A stretch of 36,016 nt of DNA from Selenomonadaceae bacterium UBA2897 (GCA_002350105.1 DEDT01000049.1:156-36171), one strand, 5' to 3'. Shown: positions 13,791-22,155, counted from the first letter of the stretch. Notes: a model not told the origin generated them from the sequence alone. Translations and numbers: made by a program.

Positions 13791-15176
13791 ATGGCAGAGC
13801 CAATCAAGGTCACCAGCCAGCGCTATCGTCTGGGGTACCATCTCATGACACCGGGCGGCTGGATGAACGATCCGAACGGATTCTCTTTCTTCAAGGGCTG
13901 GTACCACATCTTCTACCAGTACTACCCGTACAAAGCGGAGTGGGGCCCGATGCATTGGGGTCACGCCCGCAGCCGCGACCTCATCCACTGGGAGACGCTG
14001 CCGACGGCGCTGGCGCCGGACTCGGAGGAGAATGGCTGCTTCTCGGGCAGCGCCGTGGTCTACGACGACAAGCTCTGGCTCATCTACACCGGCCACCACA
14101 CGCCGAACGCGCGTGACCCGGAGGACTTCTACCAGGACCAGCGCGTAGCCTGGAGCGAGGATGGCATCCACTTCACGAAGTACGGTGCGAACCCGGTGCT
14201 GCAGACGCCGCAGGACAACACGAAGCATTTCCGTGATCCAAAGGTTTGGCAGCAGGACGGCAAGTTCTACATGGTGCTGGGCAGCCAGGGGCTCGACCAT
14301 CTCGGCCGCGCCCTCGTCTACAGCTCGGACAACCTGCTGAGCTGGCAGCTGGTCACGGAGCTCAGCAAGGCGAAGGATAAGGAATCGGAAGGCTACATGT
14401 GGGAGTGCCCCGACTTCTTCCATCTGGACGGGCAGGACATCCTGCTGATGTCCCCGCAGGGCCTCGAGGCGCAGGGCGACCTCTACCGCAACCTGAACCA
14501 GACGGGCTACCTCATGGGGCATGTGAATCCGGAGACGAAAAAGCTGGAGCGTGGCGGTTTCGTAGAGATTGACCACGGCCATGACTTCTACGCGACGCAG
14601 ACAATGCTGGCGCCGGATGGCCGCCGCGTGATGATCGCCTGGATGAATGCCTGGGATTCGCCGATGTACGAGGTCGAAGATGGCTGGGCCGGTGCGCTGA
14701 CGTTGCCGCGCGAGCTGCACGTCAAAAGCGGCCGCCTCTATCAGCAGCCGGTGGCCGAAGTGAGCATGCTGCGCGAGCAGGAACTGTTCCACGGCGCGCC
14801 CGCGCAGGACAAGGCCTACGCACTCGGCCGCAAGGCGGAGCTGCAGCTCACCTTCAAGCGTCCGGCAGCGGGGCAGCTGCTTCTGCTCACGGATGGCGAG
14901 AAGACCCTGCAGCTGAGCCTGGAGCCCGATACGCATCGCTTCGTCGTGAACCGCAACACGGAGGACGGCGAGCGCGCGGCACAGCTCAGCGCGAGCGACG
15001 AGCTGAAGTTGCAGATTTTCCTCGACAAGAGTTCGGCCGAGATTTTCGTCAACGATGGCGAGCTGACCTTCACGGAGCGCGTCTACTGGCAGGGTGATGT
15101 CCAGGCCAAAGTGCTTACGGACGCCGCCAATCAGGCGCAGGCCTGGCGGCTGGAGGCCGAGGCCAATCAGTACTGA
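13791..15176 (+). CDS. Cytosolic GH32 beta-fructosidase (sucrose/fructo-oligosaccharide hydrolase)
   Basis: This 461-residue protein hydrolyses terminal fructose from sucrose or short fructans. The GH32 catalytic triad is visible: nucleophile Asp27 in WMNDPNG, transition-state Asp149 in FRDP, and acid/base Glu205 in WECPD. The five-bladed propeller (to about residue 320) is followed by the beta-sandwich tail, with SSAEIFVNDGE near the end. There is no signal peptide, so it acts in the cytoplasm. ATG 13791 is used because AAAAGGAG lies at 13773-13780. It heads the operon, before an MFS permease and not a PTS, so its substrate is probably unphosphorylated sugar. Sucrose-6-phosphate hydrolase remains an alternative. 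Confidence 0.93.
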   Translation: MAEPIKVTSQRYRLGYHLMTPGGWMNDPNGFSFFKGWYHIFYQYYPYKAEWGPMHWGHARSRDLIHWETLPTALAPDSEENGCFSGSAVVYDDKLWLIYTGHHTPNARDPEDFYQDQRVAWSEDGIHFTKYGANPVLQTPQDNTKHFRDPKVWQQDGKFYMVLGSQGLDHLGRALVYSSDNLLSWQLVTELSKAKDKESEGYMWECPDFFHLDGQDILLMSPQGLEAQGDLYRNLNQTGYLMGHVNPETKKLERGGFVEIDHGHDFYATQTMLAPDGRRVMIAWMNAWDSPMYEVEDGWAGALTLPRELHVKSGRLYQQPVAEVSMLREQELFHGAPAQDKAYALGRKAELQLTFKRPAAGQLLLLTDGEKTLQLSLEPDTHRFVVNRNTEDGERAAQLSASDELKLQIFLDKSSAEIFVNDGELTFTERVYWQGDVQAKVLTDAANQAQAWRLEAEANQY

Positions 15177-15226
15177 TTTTTCCTATAAAACGTGTGTATG
15201 AAAGTTGCGAAAAGGGGACTTACATC

Positions 15227-16501
15227 ATGCCAAACGTATTAAAACAGGCGTTCCACAACCCGTTCTACCGGGTGGGCTCGCTGGAAATTCTCATGTTCTT
15301 CGCCGGCTGGGGTATCTGGTGGTCGTTCTTTCAGATCTGGCTGACCACGAAGCAGGGCTTCACGGGCGCGCAGGTCGGTACGATTTACTCGTTCGGCTCG
15401 GCCGTGGCGCTGGTGCTCATGTTTGTCTACGGTTCCCTGCAGGATAAGCTGGGACTGAAAAAGACGCTGATGATTGCGATGGTCGGCTGTCAAGTGCTCC
15501 TGGCGCCGTTCTTCACCTGGATTTACGTGCCGATGCTGCAGAGCAACTTCTATGTCGGCGCGATGGTCGGTGCGGTTTACCTCGCCGTGTCTTACCTCGC
15601 CGCCTGCCCAGTCTTTGAGGCCGTGACGGAGCGCATGAGTCGCCGCTACAACTTCGAGTATGGCCAGGCACGTGCCTGGGGCTCCTTCGGCTATGCCATC
15701 TCGGCTCTGGCCGCCGGCTTCCTTTTCACCATGAATCCGTACCTCGTGTTCTGGACGGGCTCGGCGGTCTCCCTGCTGCTGCTCATCGTGCTGCTGACGG
15801 TCAAGCCGGAGGACAACCCGCAGAACCTGGAGCAGTTCGAGAACAAGACGGCCAGCGAGCAGGGCGCCAAGACGCCGACGATGAAGGAAATCTTCAGCGT
15901 GTTCGGTATCCTCGACGTCTGGAAGATGATCGTCTTCATTATCTTGAGCTGGACGTTCTACACGGTATTCGATCAGCAGATGTTCCCGGAGTTCTTCACG
16001 CGCTTCTTCGCCACGCCGGAGCAGGGCCAGCAGGCCTATGGCGTACTGAACTCCATCGAGGTCTTCCTTGAGTTCCTCATGATGGCGCTTGTGCCTATCC
16101 TCATGAAGAAAATCGGTATCCGCAAATCCATCCTGCTGGGCTGCCTCATCATGATTTGCCGCATCGGTGGCTGCGGCCTGGCCTCGACGCCGCTCGGCAT
16201 CGGTTGCATCAAGCTCCTGCATGCACCGGAGACGGCCATCTTTATCCTGGCCATCTTCCGTTACTTCACGCTGCATTTCGATACGCGTATCTCGGCCACG
16301 CTCTACATGGTCGGTTTCCAGATTGCCGCCCAGGTCGGGCAGATCGTCTTCTCGACGCCGCTCGGCAGCCTGCGCGACAGCATCGGCTATCAGAGCACGT
16401 TCCTGACCATCTCGGGTATCGTTATGGTGGCTACGGTGTATGCGTTCTTCATCCTGAAGAAGGACGATAAGGATGTCAATGGCCAGGCACTCGACGCCTG
16501 A
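15227..16501 (+). CDS. MFS oligosaccharide:H+ symporter (LacY/CscB-like)
   Basis: The 424-residue protein has the twelve hydrophobic segments of the major facilitator superfamily. A hydrophilic central loop (about residues 200-225) and the loop 2-3 motif GSLQDKLGLKKTL are also visible. The opening NPFYRVGSLEILMFFAGWGIW, shared in style with the oligosaccharide:H+ symporter group (LacY, CscB, RafB), suggests import of sucrose or short fructans driven by protons. ATG 15227 follows AAAAGGGG (15210-15217); an in-frame upstream ATG (15194) lacks a ribosome site. It lies 50 bases after the cytosolic GH32, so import and hydrolysis are coupled. The exact substrate cannot be told from sequence. Confidence 0.88.
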   Translation: MPNVLKQAFHNPFYRVGSLEILMFFAGWGIWWSFFQIWLTTKQGFTGAQVGTIYSFGSAVALVLMFVYGSLQDKLGLKKTLMIAMVGCQVLLAPFFTWIYVPMLQSNFYVGAMVGAVYLAVSYLAACPVFEAVTERMSRRYNFEYGQARAWGSFGYAISALAAGFLFTMNPYLVFWTGSAVSLLLLIVLLTVKPEDNPQNLEQFENKTASEQGAKTPTMKEIFSVFGILDVWKMIVFIILSWTFYTVFDQQMFPEFFTRFFATPEQGQQAYGVLNSIEVFLEFLMMALVPILMKKIGIRKSILLGCLIMICRIGGCGLASTPLGIGCIKLLHAPETAIFILAIFRYFTLHFDTRISATLYMVGFQIAAQVGQIVFSTPLGSLRDSIGYQSTFLTISGIVMVATVYAFFILKKDDKDVNGQALDA

Positions 16502-16535
16502 GCCACCACTGTTTTTTTTAGAGAGGGGATTCAAT

Positions 16536-17888
16536 ATGAGAAAGAAAGATTTGCTGGTTTGGGGACTCGTACCAGCTTTGACGCTCGGCTGTGCCAATAC
16601 AACCATGGCCGCACCCCAGGATACGCAGTCTGACGCCCAGACTGCTGCAGCTGACACGGAGGTGACGGAGCAGTCCCTCGCGGAGCTCCGCGCCCAGGTG
16701 CAGGAACATCTGAAACGCGTGCAGGACTTGCAGACCCGCCTCGACGCCCAGGTGGACAACATGGACGCGCGCGTCACCCAGGTCGAAGCCGAGACGGCGC
16801 ACCCGAAGATTTCGTTCTCCGGTGATGCGCGGCTGAACTGGGATAAGCATCAGTGGAGACTCATGAAGGATAAAGAACAGCAGGAGCTGCGCATCAACCT
16901 TCGCCCGGAGTACCGCGTGAATGACAAATGGGCCATCAAGAGCGAACTGCAGATTGATGATAATATCTCCGGGAACTTCGTGACCAAGAACTCGACGGGT
17001 GGCGACGGCTACCTGCGGGTCCTGCAGGGGTATGCTGAGGGCAAGATCGGCGAGACAAACATCAAGCTCGGTAAGCTGGCGGTGGCGTCCCCGTTTGATT
17101 TCGATTGCGAACAGGTCCGGCACTATAATGGTGATGACAATATCTTTGTTTTTGGTGTCAATGGCTATGAAGTAAATTGGGGCGTGCCGACCAAATGGAA
17201 CCGCCCCGTGGATTTCACCCTTCAGTCCGGCAACCTGACCACGATGCAGAATTACTTAAACAGCAAGGATAGCGTGGATGCTACTGGCAAGTGGGATGCC
17301 GGCACCAAGGACTTCCGCCTCTTGTCTTTTAACACGAAAATCCCTGTAGCCAGGGACGTGAACCTTCTGGGACAGTACAGCAGACTGAGGGATCGTCATT
17401 CTGCGTTCAAGTCTCACGTCTACGCTTACGGTGTCGATGCTGAGGTGGCACCAAATGTCAAGGTGACGGGCATGCTGGCAAAATCAAATACGGACTATGC
17501 GAACAAGACGCATATTTTCGGTTTGCAGTACAGGCAGGCGGATCCGGCGAAGACGGGCACGTATGACATCTATGTCAAAAAATACCTGCAGCGCATCCAC
17601 ACGGGGGTGGATGACCTCTTCTACGATAACATTGAGTATCCGTTCGAGGTATGGACGGGCGACGATACAGCTGCTGGCGTTGATTTCTGGGGGAGCGATT
17701 GGGGCCCCTGCCGTACGGCGGAATTCAATGGCCTGCGCGTCGGTGCAGACTTCGTGCCCTTCCGCAATGCCAAACTGCTCCTCAACTACACGTTTGGTGA
17801 TATGAGCGGTTCTAATGGTGCTGGTCAGAAATGGAGCAAGCCGCTTCGGTACACCAAGCTTCACGCTGCGATGCAGCTCTTCTTCTAA
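16536..17888 (+). CDS. Outer-membrane porin with coiled-coil stalk (first copy)
   Basis: The 450-residue product starts MRKKDLLVWGLVPAL and has a signal peptide probably cut near TMAA (residue 26). A heptad-rich coiled coil follows (about residues 43-87, LAELRAQVQEHLKRVQDL). From about residue 90 a beta-barrel with alternating polar and hydrophobic strands ends in FF, the terminal Phe recognised by the BAM machine. No SLH domain is present, unlike the major OmpM porins of Negativicutes. ATG 16536 has GAGAGGGG at 16521-16528. Its place in the operon suggests passage of fructan oligomers. A Cys in LTLGC could suggest a lipoprotein, but the paralogue has Thr there. Confidence 0.85.
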   Translation: MRKKDLLVWGLVPALTLGCANTTMAAPQDTQSDAQTAAADTEVTEQSLAELRAQVQEHLKRVQDLQTRLDAQVDNMDARVTQVEAETAHPKISFSGDARLNWDKHQWRLMKDKEQQELRINLRPEYRVNDKWAIKSELQIDDNISGNFVTKNSTGGDGYLRVLQGYAEGKIGETNIKLGKLAVASPFDFDCEQVRHYNGDDNIFVFGVNGYEVNWGVPTKWNRPVDFTLQSGNLTTMQNYLNSKDSVDATGKWDAGTKDFRLLSFNTKIPVARDVNLLGQYSRLRDRHSAFKSHVYAYGVDAEVAPNVKVTGMLAKSNTDYANKTHIFGLQYRQADPAKTGTYDIYVKKYLQRIHTGVDDLFYDNIEYPFEVWTGDDTAAGVDFWGSDWGPCRTAEFNGLRVGADFVPFRNAKLLLNYTFGDMSGSNGAGQKWSKPLRYTKLHAAMQLFF

Positions 17889-17920
17889 TCCAGTACAGCT
17901 TTGCGAAAGGAAGGTTTTAT

Positions 17921-19405
17921 ATGAAAAAGAAACAACTCCTGGCAGCTGTACTGGCCGCGGCGAGCCTCACGTGGGCATCGTCCGGTGCGCCTGCGGATGC
18001 GTATCCGATGCTGTTCCCAAACACTGGCTACAGCTACGTCGGCGATACGATGCCGTTCTATGATGGCAAGGAGTTCCGCATCTTCTACCTCGAGGATATC
18101 CGCAACGAGCCGATTATCGATGGTTTCCATCCCTGGAGCCTCTTCACGACGCCGGATTTTCTCGACTACAGGCACAACAGCCGCATTATCCCGTTCCCGA
18201 AAAAAGAGTACGCCAAGGACTTTGCGCTGGGCACGGGCTCGGTGACGCAGGGCAAGAATGGACTCTATCATGCGTTCTACACGGGCTTTAATTGGCGCAC
18301 GCATCCGAAGGAGAACATCATGCACGCCACGAGCAGCGACATGGTGCACTGGCAGAAAATCCCGGAAGACACGTTCAAGGGCGACGCTATGTACCTGCAC
18401 GATGACTTCCGCGATCCGAACGTCTTCTACAACAAGGACTACGGCGAGTATTGGATGACCATCACGACGCGCATGTCGAAGGGCAACAAGCCGCGCGGTG
18501 TCATCGCCCTCTATACGTCGCAGGATCTCAAGACCTGGGCGAATCAGGGCGTCCTCTACGCATACGATGAGAAGAGCGACTGCAACTTGGAGTGCTCGAC
18601 CCTTGTGAAATACGGTGACTGGTGGTATCTGACGTTCTCCGACCAGTGGCCGGATCGCCTGACGCACTACCGCATGGCGAAGGACTCCAAGGGCCCGTTC
18701 GAACAGCCGGCAGGATCAGACACGTTTGATGCGCAGGACTTCTACGCGGGCAAGCTCGTCGCGGCGAAGGGCAACCTCTACCTCACGGGCTGGGCACCGA
18801 CGAAGTTCGATGAGAACGACAAGAGCGGTACGCAGTGGGCTGGCAACATGGTCACGCACCAGCTGAAGCAGCGTACTGATGGTACGCTTTATCCGGAGCC
18901 AGTCGAGTCGGCCGTCTCCCAGCTCGCTAAGCCAGAAGCCGTTCAGCCCATCGCACAGAGCGGTGCTGTCGCGGTCTCCGGGAGCAAATTCTCTTTCACG
19001 GGCACGGGCCGCGTTGTCCTGCCGGAGCTCAAGGGCCTGCAGAAGATTACGGGCCGGTTCACGCTCGCAAAGCATCCGGGCAAGTTCGGCTTCATGTTCG
19101 GTGTCGAGGGTACGGAGGGCGCTTTGAACCTCGTCTTCGACCCTGCCAAGCAGCAGGTCGCCTTCTACAATACGGACACGGCAAAGGTCCTCAAGGGGAA
19201 GCCGGAACTTACCAGAGCCGTCACGTTGAACCCGGGCGAGAGCTATGATTTCACGCTGCTCGTCGACGGCACGGTCGCTACGCTCTACATCAATGGACAG
19301 ACGGCGCTCACGACGCGCATGTACGGTTTGCCTGAGCATCCTTGGGGCGTATTCTCCGAGGACGGTGCGGTGACGTTGACAGACCTGCAGATGCATACGA
19401 TGTAA
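17921..19405 (+). CDS. Exported GH32 fructanase (levanase/inulinase-like)
   Basis: A 494-residue protein with a signal peptide (MKKKQLLAAVLAAASLTWAS, probable cut after ADA, residue 27), so it acts in the periplasm or outside. The N-terminal propeller has a variant nucleophile block, VGDTMPFYDG (Asp42), in place of WMNDPNG. The other two catalytic sites are FRDPNVF (Asp165) and NLECSTL (Glu224). A beta-sandwich domain fills about residues 340-494. There is no visible anchor. AAGGAAGG (17907-17914) precedes ATG 17921. Flanked by two porins, it probably trims fructan on entry. Endo or exo action, and inulin or levan preference, cannot be decided here. Confidence 0.88.
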   Translation: MKKKQLLAAVLAAASLTWASSGAPADAYPMLFPNTGYSYVGDTMPFYDGKEFRIFYLEDIRNEPIIDGFHPWSLFTTPDFLDYRHNSRIIPFPKKEYAKDFALGTGSVTQGKNGLYHAFYTGFNWRTHPKENIMHATSSDMVHWQKIPEDTFKGDAMYLHDDFRDPNVFYNKDYGEYWMTITTRMSKGNKPRGVIALYTSQDLKTWANQGVLYAYDEKSDCNLECSTLVKYGDWWYLTFSDQWPDRLTHYRMAKDSKGPFEQPAGSDTFDAQDFYAGKLVAAKGNLYLTGWAPTKFDENDKSGTQWAGNMVTHQLKQRTDGTLYPEPVESAVSQLAKPEAVQPIAQSGAVAVSGSKFSFTGTGRVVLPELKGLQKITGRFTLAKHPGKFGFMFGVEGTEGALNLVFDPAKQQVAFYNTDTAKVLKGKPELTRAVTLNPGESYDFTLLVDGTVATLYINGQTALTTRMYGLPEHPWGVFSEDGAVTLTDLQMHTM

Positions 19406-19433
19406 CCGGCCCCTGGCCAGGAGGGATAGAAAG

Positions 19434-20738
19434 ATGAAGAAAAAAGATTTACTGATATGGAGCCTGGCACCGGCCCTCGTACTCGGCACTGCCGCGCCGG
19501 TCATGGCCGCGTCTCAGGCCGCAACGCCAGCGAGCAAAGCACAGCTCAAGGCCGAGCTGCAGGCGGAGCTCCAGCAACTGCAGGAGCTCGAGGCTCAGGA
19601 GCAGCAGATGACGGAGAAGCTTGGCAGCATGCACAAACGCGTGAGCAAGGTCGAGAAGGTCCAGAAAGACCCGAAACTGCATTTTTCCGGTTATTCGCGC
19701 CTGCGCTGGGATGACTCGAAGTTTGAATCCGCGAAGGGCACGAACCGCAAGGAATTTTTCACGAACGTCTATACGGATTTCCACGTGGATGGTCCCTGGT
19801 CCGTCAAGACCGAGCTGGAGCTCCACGACACTATCTCGGAAAATGGTGTCGGCAACCCTGTCTGGAACAGCAGCCGGAGCCGCGATGAATATGACGACGG
19901 CGCCAGAGCCCTGCAGGCGTATATCGATGGCCACGTCGGCCAGCTCGGGCTGAAGCTGGGCAAGTTCTCCATTGTATCGCCGTATTCCCTGACGCTTGAT
20001 GAAAAGGTCAATGGCTGGCAGGCGTACTGGGAGAAGCCGACGCCCTGGTGGCGCCCGCTCCGCCTCGCCTTGACGTCCGCGAACATGGAAGGGCACCAGC
20101 GCACGTTTGCCCCCCAAGGGGACGGTTATTGGGGACAGTATTATGATGCTGATGGAAATATGAAGATTAATGCCGATGACTGGGAGCGCAAATACCGGCT
20201 GCTGTCCTTCATGGGCACGGTTCCGCTCAACAATGATATGGATGTTGTGTTCCATTACGGCAGGGCGAAGGATCAGGGTGGCTATAAAGTACAGACTGGC
20301 TCGGTCGGCTTCAGCACGAAATTCAACCGCGACCTGCGCTTAACGGCGGCCTACGCGAAGTCGAATGCGAAAATTGCGGATCAGTCGCATTTTATCCAGC
20401 TGCAGTACAAGGACTGCTGGTATGACGCGACAGGCTCGTATGATTTCTACATCAAGAAGCAGCTCTACCGCATCCATAGCGGCCTGAACAAGTTGTTCTA
20501 CGACGATCTTGAGTACCCGGATGGCACGTTCAGCGAACTCGCGGATGGCAATGCCCGTACCTACGAGTTCAACGGCCTGCGCATCGGCTTTGATTTCTGC
20601 CCCGTGCACTACTCCAAGGTCATGATGTACTACAACTTCGGTGATATGTCGCGCTATCTCGATTACCACAACCGGAATGCCGGCCAGGATCGCAAACATT
20701 ATAGTTTCTTCCGCACGGAGTGGCAGTTCTTCTTCTGA
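19434..20738 (+). CDS. Outer-membrane porin with coiled-coil stalk (second copy)
   Basis: A 434-residue paralogue of the porin at 16536. It has the same MKKKDLLIWSLAPAL signal peptide (cut near VMAA), a Gln/Glu/Leu-rich coiled coil (about residues 30-75) and the junction KLHFSGYSRLRWD. The barrel ends WQFFF with terminal Phe. The shared phrases (FYIKKQLYRIHSGLNKLFYD here, a close variant in the other) show gene duplication within the operon. AGGAGGGAT (19419-19427) is its ribosome site, and it is complementary to the terminator loop of the predicted RNA at 20820-21018. No clear terminator follows within 50 bases, so the operon may run on to the one at 20984. Confidence 0.85.
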   Translation: MKKKDLLIWSLAPALVLGTAAPVMAASQAATPASKAQLKAELQAELQQLQELEAQEQQMTEKLGSMHKRVSKVEKVQKDPKLHFSGYSRLRWDDSKFESAKGTNRKEFFTNVYTDFHVDGPWSVKTELELHDTISENGVGNPVWNSSRSRDEYDDGARALQAYIDGHVGQLGLKLGKFSIVSPYSLTLDEKVNGWQAYWEKPTPWWRPLRLALTSANMEGHQRTFAPQGDGYWGQYYDADGNMKINADDWERKYRLLSFMGTVPLNNDMDVVFHYGRAKDQGGYKVQTGSVGFSTKFNRDLRLTAAYAKSNAKIADQSHFIQLQYKDCWYDATGSYDFYIKKQLYRIHSGLNKLFYDDLEYPDGTFSELADGNARTYEFNGLRIGFDFCPVHYSKVMMYYNFGDMSRYLDYHNRNAGQDRKHYSFFRTEWQFFF

Positions 20739-20748
20739 TGACGAGATG

Positions 20749-20773
20749 CTTAGGGAAATGCTGATTAAGTGAG
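20749..20773 (+). repeat. Interspersed short repeat, copy A
   Basis: CTTAGGGAAATGCTGATT followed by AAGTGAG resembles CTTAAGGAAACGCTGATT followed by CATTGAG at 26301-26325, with 20 of 25 bases identical. Both copies lie in intergenic DNA next to a transcription start region. Confidence 0.5.
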
Positions 20774-20784
20774 ATGATTTATAC

Positions 20785-20813
20785 TTGACATCGGTTAGGA
20801 GATTCGCTATAAT
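20785..20813 (+). promoter_or_regulatory. Perfect consensus promoter after the fructan operon
   Basis: TTGACA (20785-20790), a 17-bp spacer and TATAAT (20808-20813) match the sigma-70 consensus at all twelve positions. Transcription should start near 20820, at the edge of the twin operator. No coding gene follows before the terminator at 20984-21018. Confidence 0.9.
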
Positions 20814-20818
20814 GCTTG

Positions 20819-20845
20819 TTGAAACGGTTCAATGAACCGTTTCAA
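20819..20845 (+). promoter_or_regulatory. Twin LacI-type operators, second set
   Basis: TTGAAACGGTTCAA (20819-20832) and ATGAACCGTTTCAA (20832-20845) have centres 13 bp apart, as at the fructan promoter. Together they form an almost perfect 29-bp palindrome (20818-20846), which would also fold into a stable 5' stem in the RNA. Confidence 0.82.
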
Positions 20846-21018
20846 CACCCTTGTTTTCCCTCAAATGTATATGGCTTAGTCGAGCGGGCCAGGCTTACCC
20901 CATTCCCCCAACCATTTCCCTTCTTTGGGCTGTGTGTTCATCCCTGCACATGGCCGCCTTTGGTTCCGTTGCGATTACAAGATTGCTGCACATCCCTCCT
21001 ATTGTGCAGCATTTTTTT
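20820..21018 (+). ncRNA. Predicted small RNA under LacI-type control
   Basis: A consensus promoter and a strong terminator frame about 199 bases with no credible gene; the overlapping frames start before or at the predicted transcript start and lack ribosome sites. The RNA would begin with the operator palindrome as a stem and continue as a C/U-rich single-stranded stretch (for example CCCCATTCCCCCAACC, 20899-20914). It would end in a hairpin whose loop is UCCCUCCUAU. Loops of this type pair with Shine-Dalgarno sequences. ATCCCTCCT (20992-21000) is exactly complementary to AGGAGGGAT (19419-19427) of the second fructan porin. An alternative is a long attenuated leader of the lacI-type gene. 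Confidence 0.55.
20984..21018 (+). terminator. Intrinsic terminator with anti-Shine-Dalgarno loop
   Basis: TGCTGCACA (20984-20992) pairs perfectly with TGTGCAGCA (21003-21011), followed by seven T (21012-21018). The 10-nt loop, TCCCTCCTAT, is unusually C-rich. Confidence 0.92.
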
Positions 21019-21039
21019 GTCCCGCATGTGAAACAGTGC

Positions 21040-21069
21040 TTACGGAGGGAGGCACTGCCGTGATATAAT
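21040..21069 (+). promoter_or_regulatory. Promoter of the LacI-family gene
   Basis: TTACGG (21040-21045), an 18-bp spacer and TATAAT (21064-21069) with the TG extension at 21061-21062. It lies after the terminator, so the regulator has its own start, with no operator overlapping it. Confidence 0.6.
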
Positions 21070-21100
21070 GATTTATGTTGAAAGTGAGGCGCGATAGCAG

Positions 21101-22075
21101 ATGGCAACGATCAAGGAAGTGGCGCGGGAGGCCGGGGTCTCGGTGGGCACGGTCTCGATGGTGCTGAACCATGCGGACTATGGCTCGGCGGCCATCCGGG
21201 CGAAGGTGGAGGCGGCGGTGGCAAAGATGCACTACGTGCCCAGCGAAATCGGGCGCAACCTCTCCCTGCAACGCACGCAGATGGTGGGCATCATCGTGCC
21301 GACGGTAGCACATCCCTTCTTTGCGGAGCTCGTCGAGGGGCTGGAGGAGTCGCTTTTCCATCTGGGTTACAAGACGATGCTCTGCTGCACGCAGAAAAAG
21401 GAGAATGCCGAGCATACCTTCGTGACCATGCTGAAGCGGCGAACGATGGACGGCATCATCATGGGCGCGCACTCGCTGGATGTGTCGCTCTATGAAAACC
21501 TCAACCGGCCGGTGCTGGCCTTTGACCGCTATCTGAGCGACAACATCCCCATCGTGCACTGTGACCATCAGCTGGGCGGGCAGTTGGCGGCGGAGGCCTT
21601 CCTGCAGCACGACTGCCATCACATCGTGCAGATTGCGGGTGCGCAGATTGTCCGGACGCCGGCGCACGGGTATCATCAGGCGTGCAATGAGGTCATGCAG
21701 GCGCATGGTGCGCAGACGGATCTCGTGAGCCTGCCGTGGAATGAGTTCAGTTTCGCCGGGGCACTGCAGCTGGCGCGGGAGATTTTCACGCGCTATCCCG
21801 ATGTGGACGGTATCCTGGGCGCGGATATGTCCATCGCGGCCTGCCTGCAGGTGGCGGGGGAGCGCGGTATCCGGGTGCCGGAGGCGCTGCGTCTTGTGGC
21901 CTACGATGGCACCTTTATGACGCAGACAGGTTCGCAGCCTCTGACGGCCGTGCGCCAGCCCATCGAGGAACTGGCGGAGCTCGCGGCGGCGAAGATGGTG
22001 CACATGATCACGGGTGAGCAGGATACGCTGCCCTGGGTGCTGCCACCGCATCTGTTGCCGGGCAGGACCTGCTGA
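21101..22075 (+). CDS. LacI-family transcriptional regulator (fructan regulator candidate)
   Basis: The 324-residue protein starts with the LacI helix-turn-helix (MATIKEVAREAGVSVGTVSM), then the hinge-region pattern YVPSEIGRNLSLQRTQMVGI. A periplasmic-binding-type effector and dimer domain follows (IIVPTVAHPFFAELVEGLEE, then GILGADMSIAACLQVAGERG near residue 250). It should bind paired palindromes in the absence or presence of a sugar ligand. Two matching operator sets lie at the fructan promoter (13716) and at the promoter 250 bases upstream (20819), which points to a local fructan regulon. GTGAGG (21084-21089) is a weak, distant ribosome site, fitting low expression. The effector, sucrose or fructose or a derivative, is not visible. 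Confidence 0.92.
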   Translation: MATIKEVAREAGVSVGTVSMVLNHADYGSAAIRAKVEAAVAKMHYVPSEIGRNLSLQRTQMVGIIVPTVAHPFFAELVEGLEESLFHLGYKTMLCCTQKKENAEHTFVTMLKRRTMDGIIMGAHSLDVSLYENLNRPVLAFDRYLSDNIPIVHCDHQLGGQLAAEAFLQHDCHHIVQIAGAQIVRTPAHGYHQACNEVMQAHGAQTDLVSLPWNEFSFAGALQLAREIFTRYPDVDGILGADMSIAACLQVAGERGIRVPEALRLVAYDGTFMTQTGSQPLTAVRQPIEELAELAAAKMVHMITGEQDTLPWVLPPHLLPGRTC

Positions 22076-22082
22076 CACAGGT

Positions 22083-22106
22083 TATGTACTATAATATGTA
22101 CTATAA
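22083..22106 (+). repeat. Exact 12-bp tandem duplication
   Basis: TATGTACTATAA occurs twice head to tail (22083-22094 and 22095-22106) just after the regulator gene, before the bidirectional terminator. It probably arose by slippage. Confidence 0.8.
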
Positions 22107-22119
22107 ATTGGTGAATCAA

Positions 22120-22155
22120 AAACCCGCTGCGGCATTGTCCGCAGCGGGTTTCTTT
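22120..22155. terminator. Bidirectional terminator between lacI-type gene and DUF1858 gene
   Basis: AAACCCGCTGCGG (22120-22132) pairs perfectly with CCGCAGCGGGTTT (22139-22151), 6-nt loop. On + it runs into TTTCTTTT; on - the stem ends in TTTTT. It serves the two convergent genes. Confidence 0.93.

Noticed and set aside
16581..16610. Lipoprotein signal in the first porin (LTLGC)
   Set aside because: The paralogue has Thr in place of the Cys and both have a clear signal-peptidase I site a few residues later, so a cleaved porin is more likely.
20816..21063. Two overlapping frames of 70-71 codons in the fructan-lacI gap
   Set aside because: Neither has a ribosome site. One starts before the predicted transcript start and runs through the operator palindrome; both cross the terminator. 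A noncoding RNA explains the region better.
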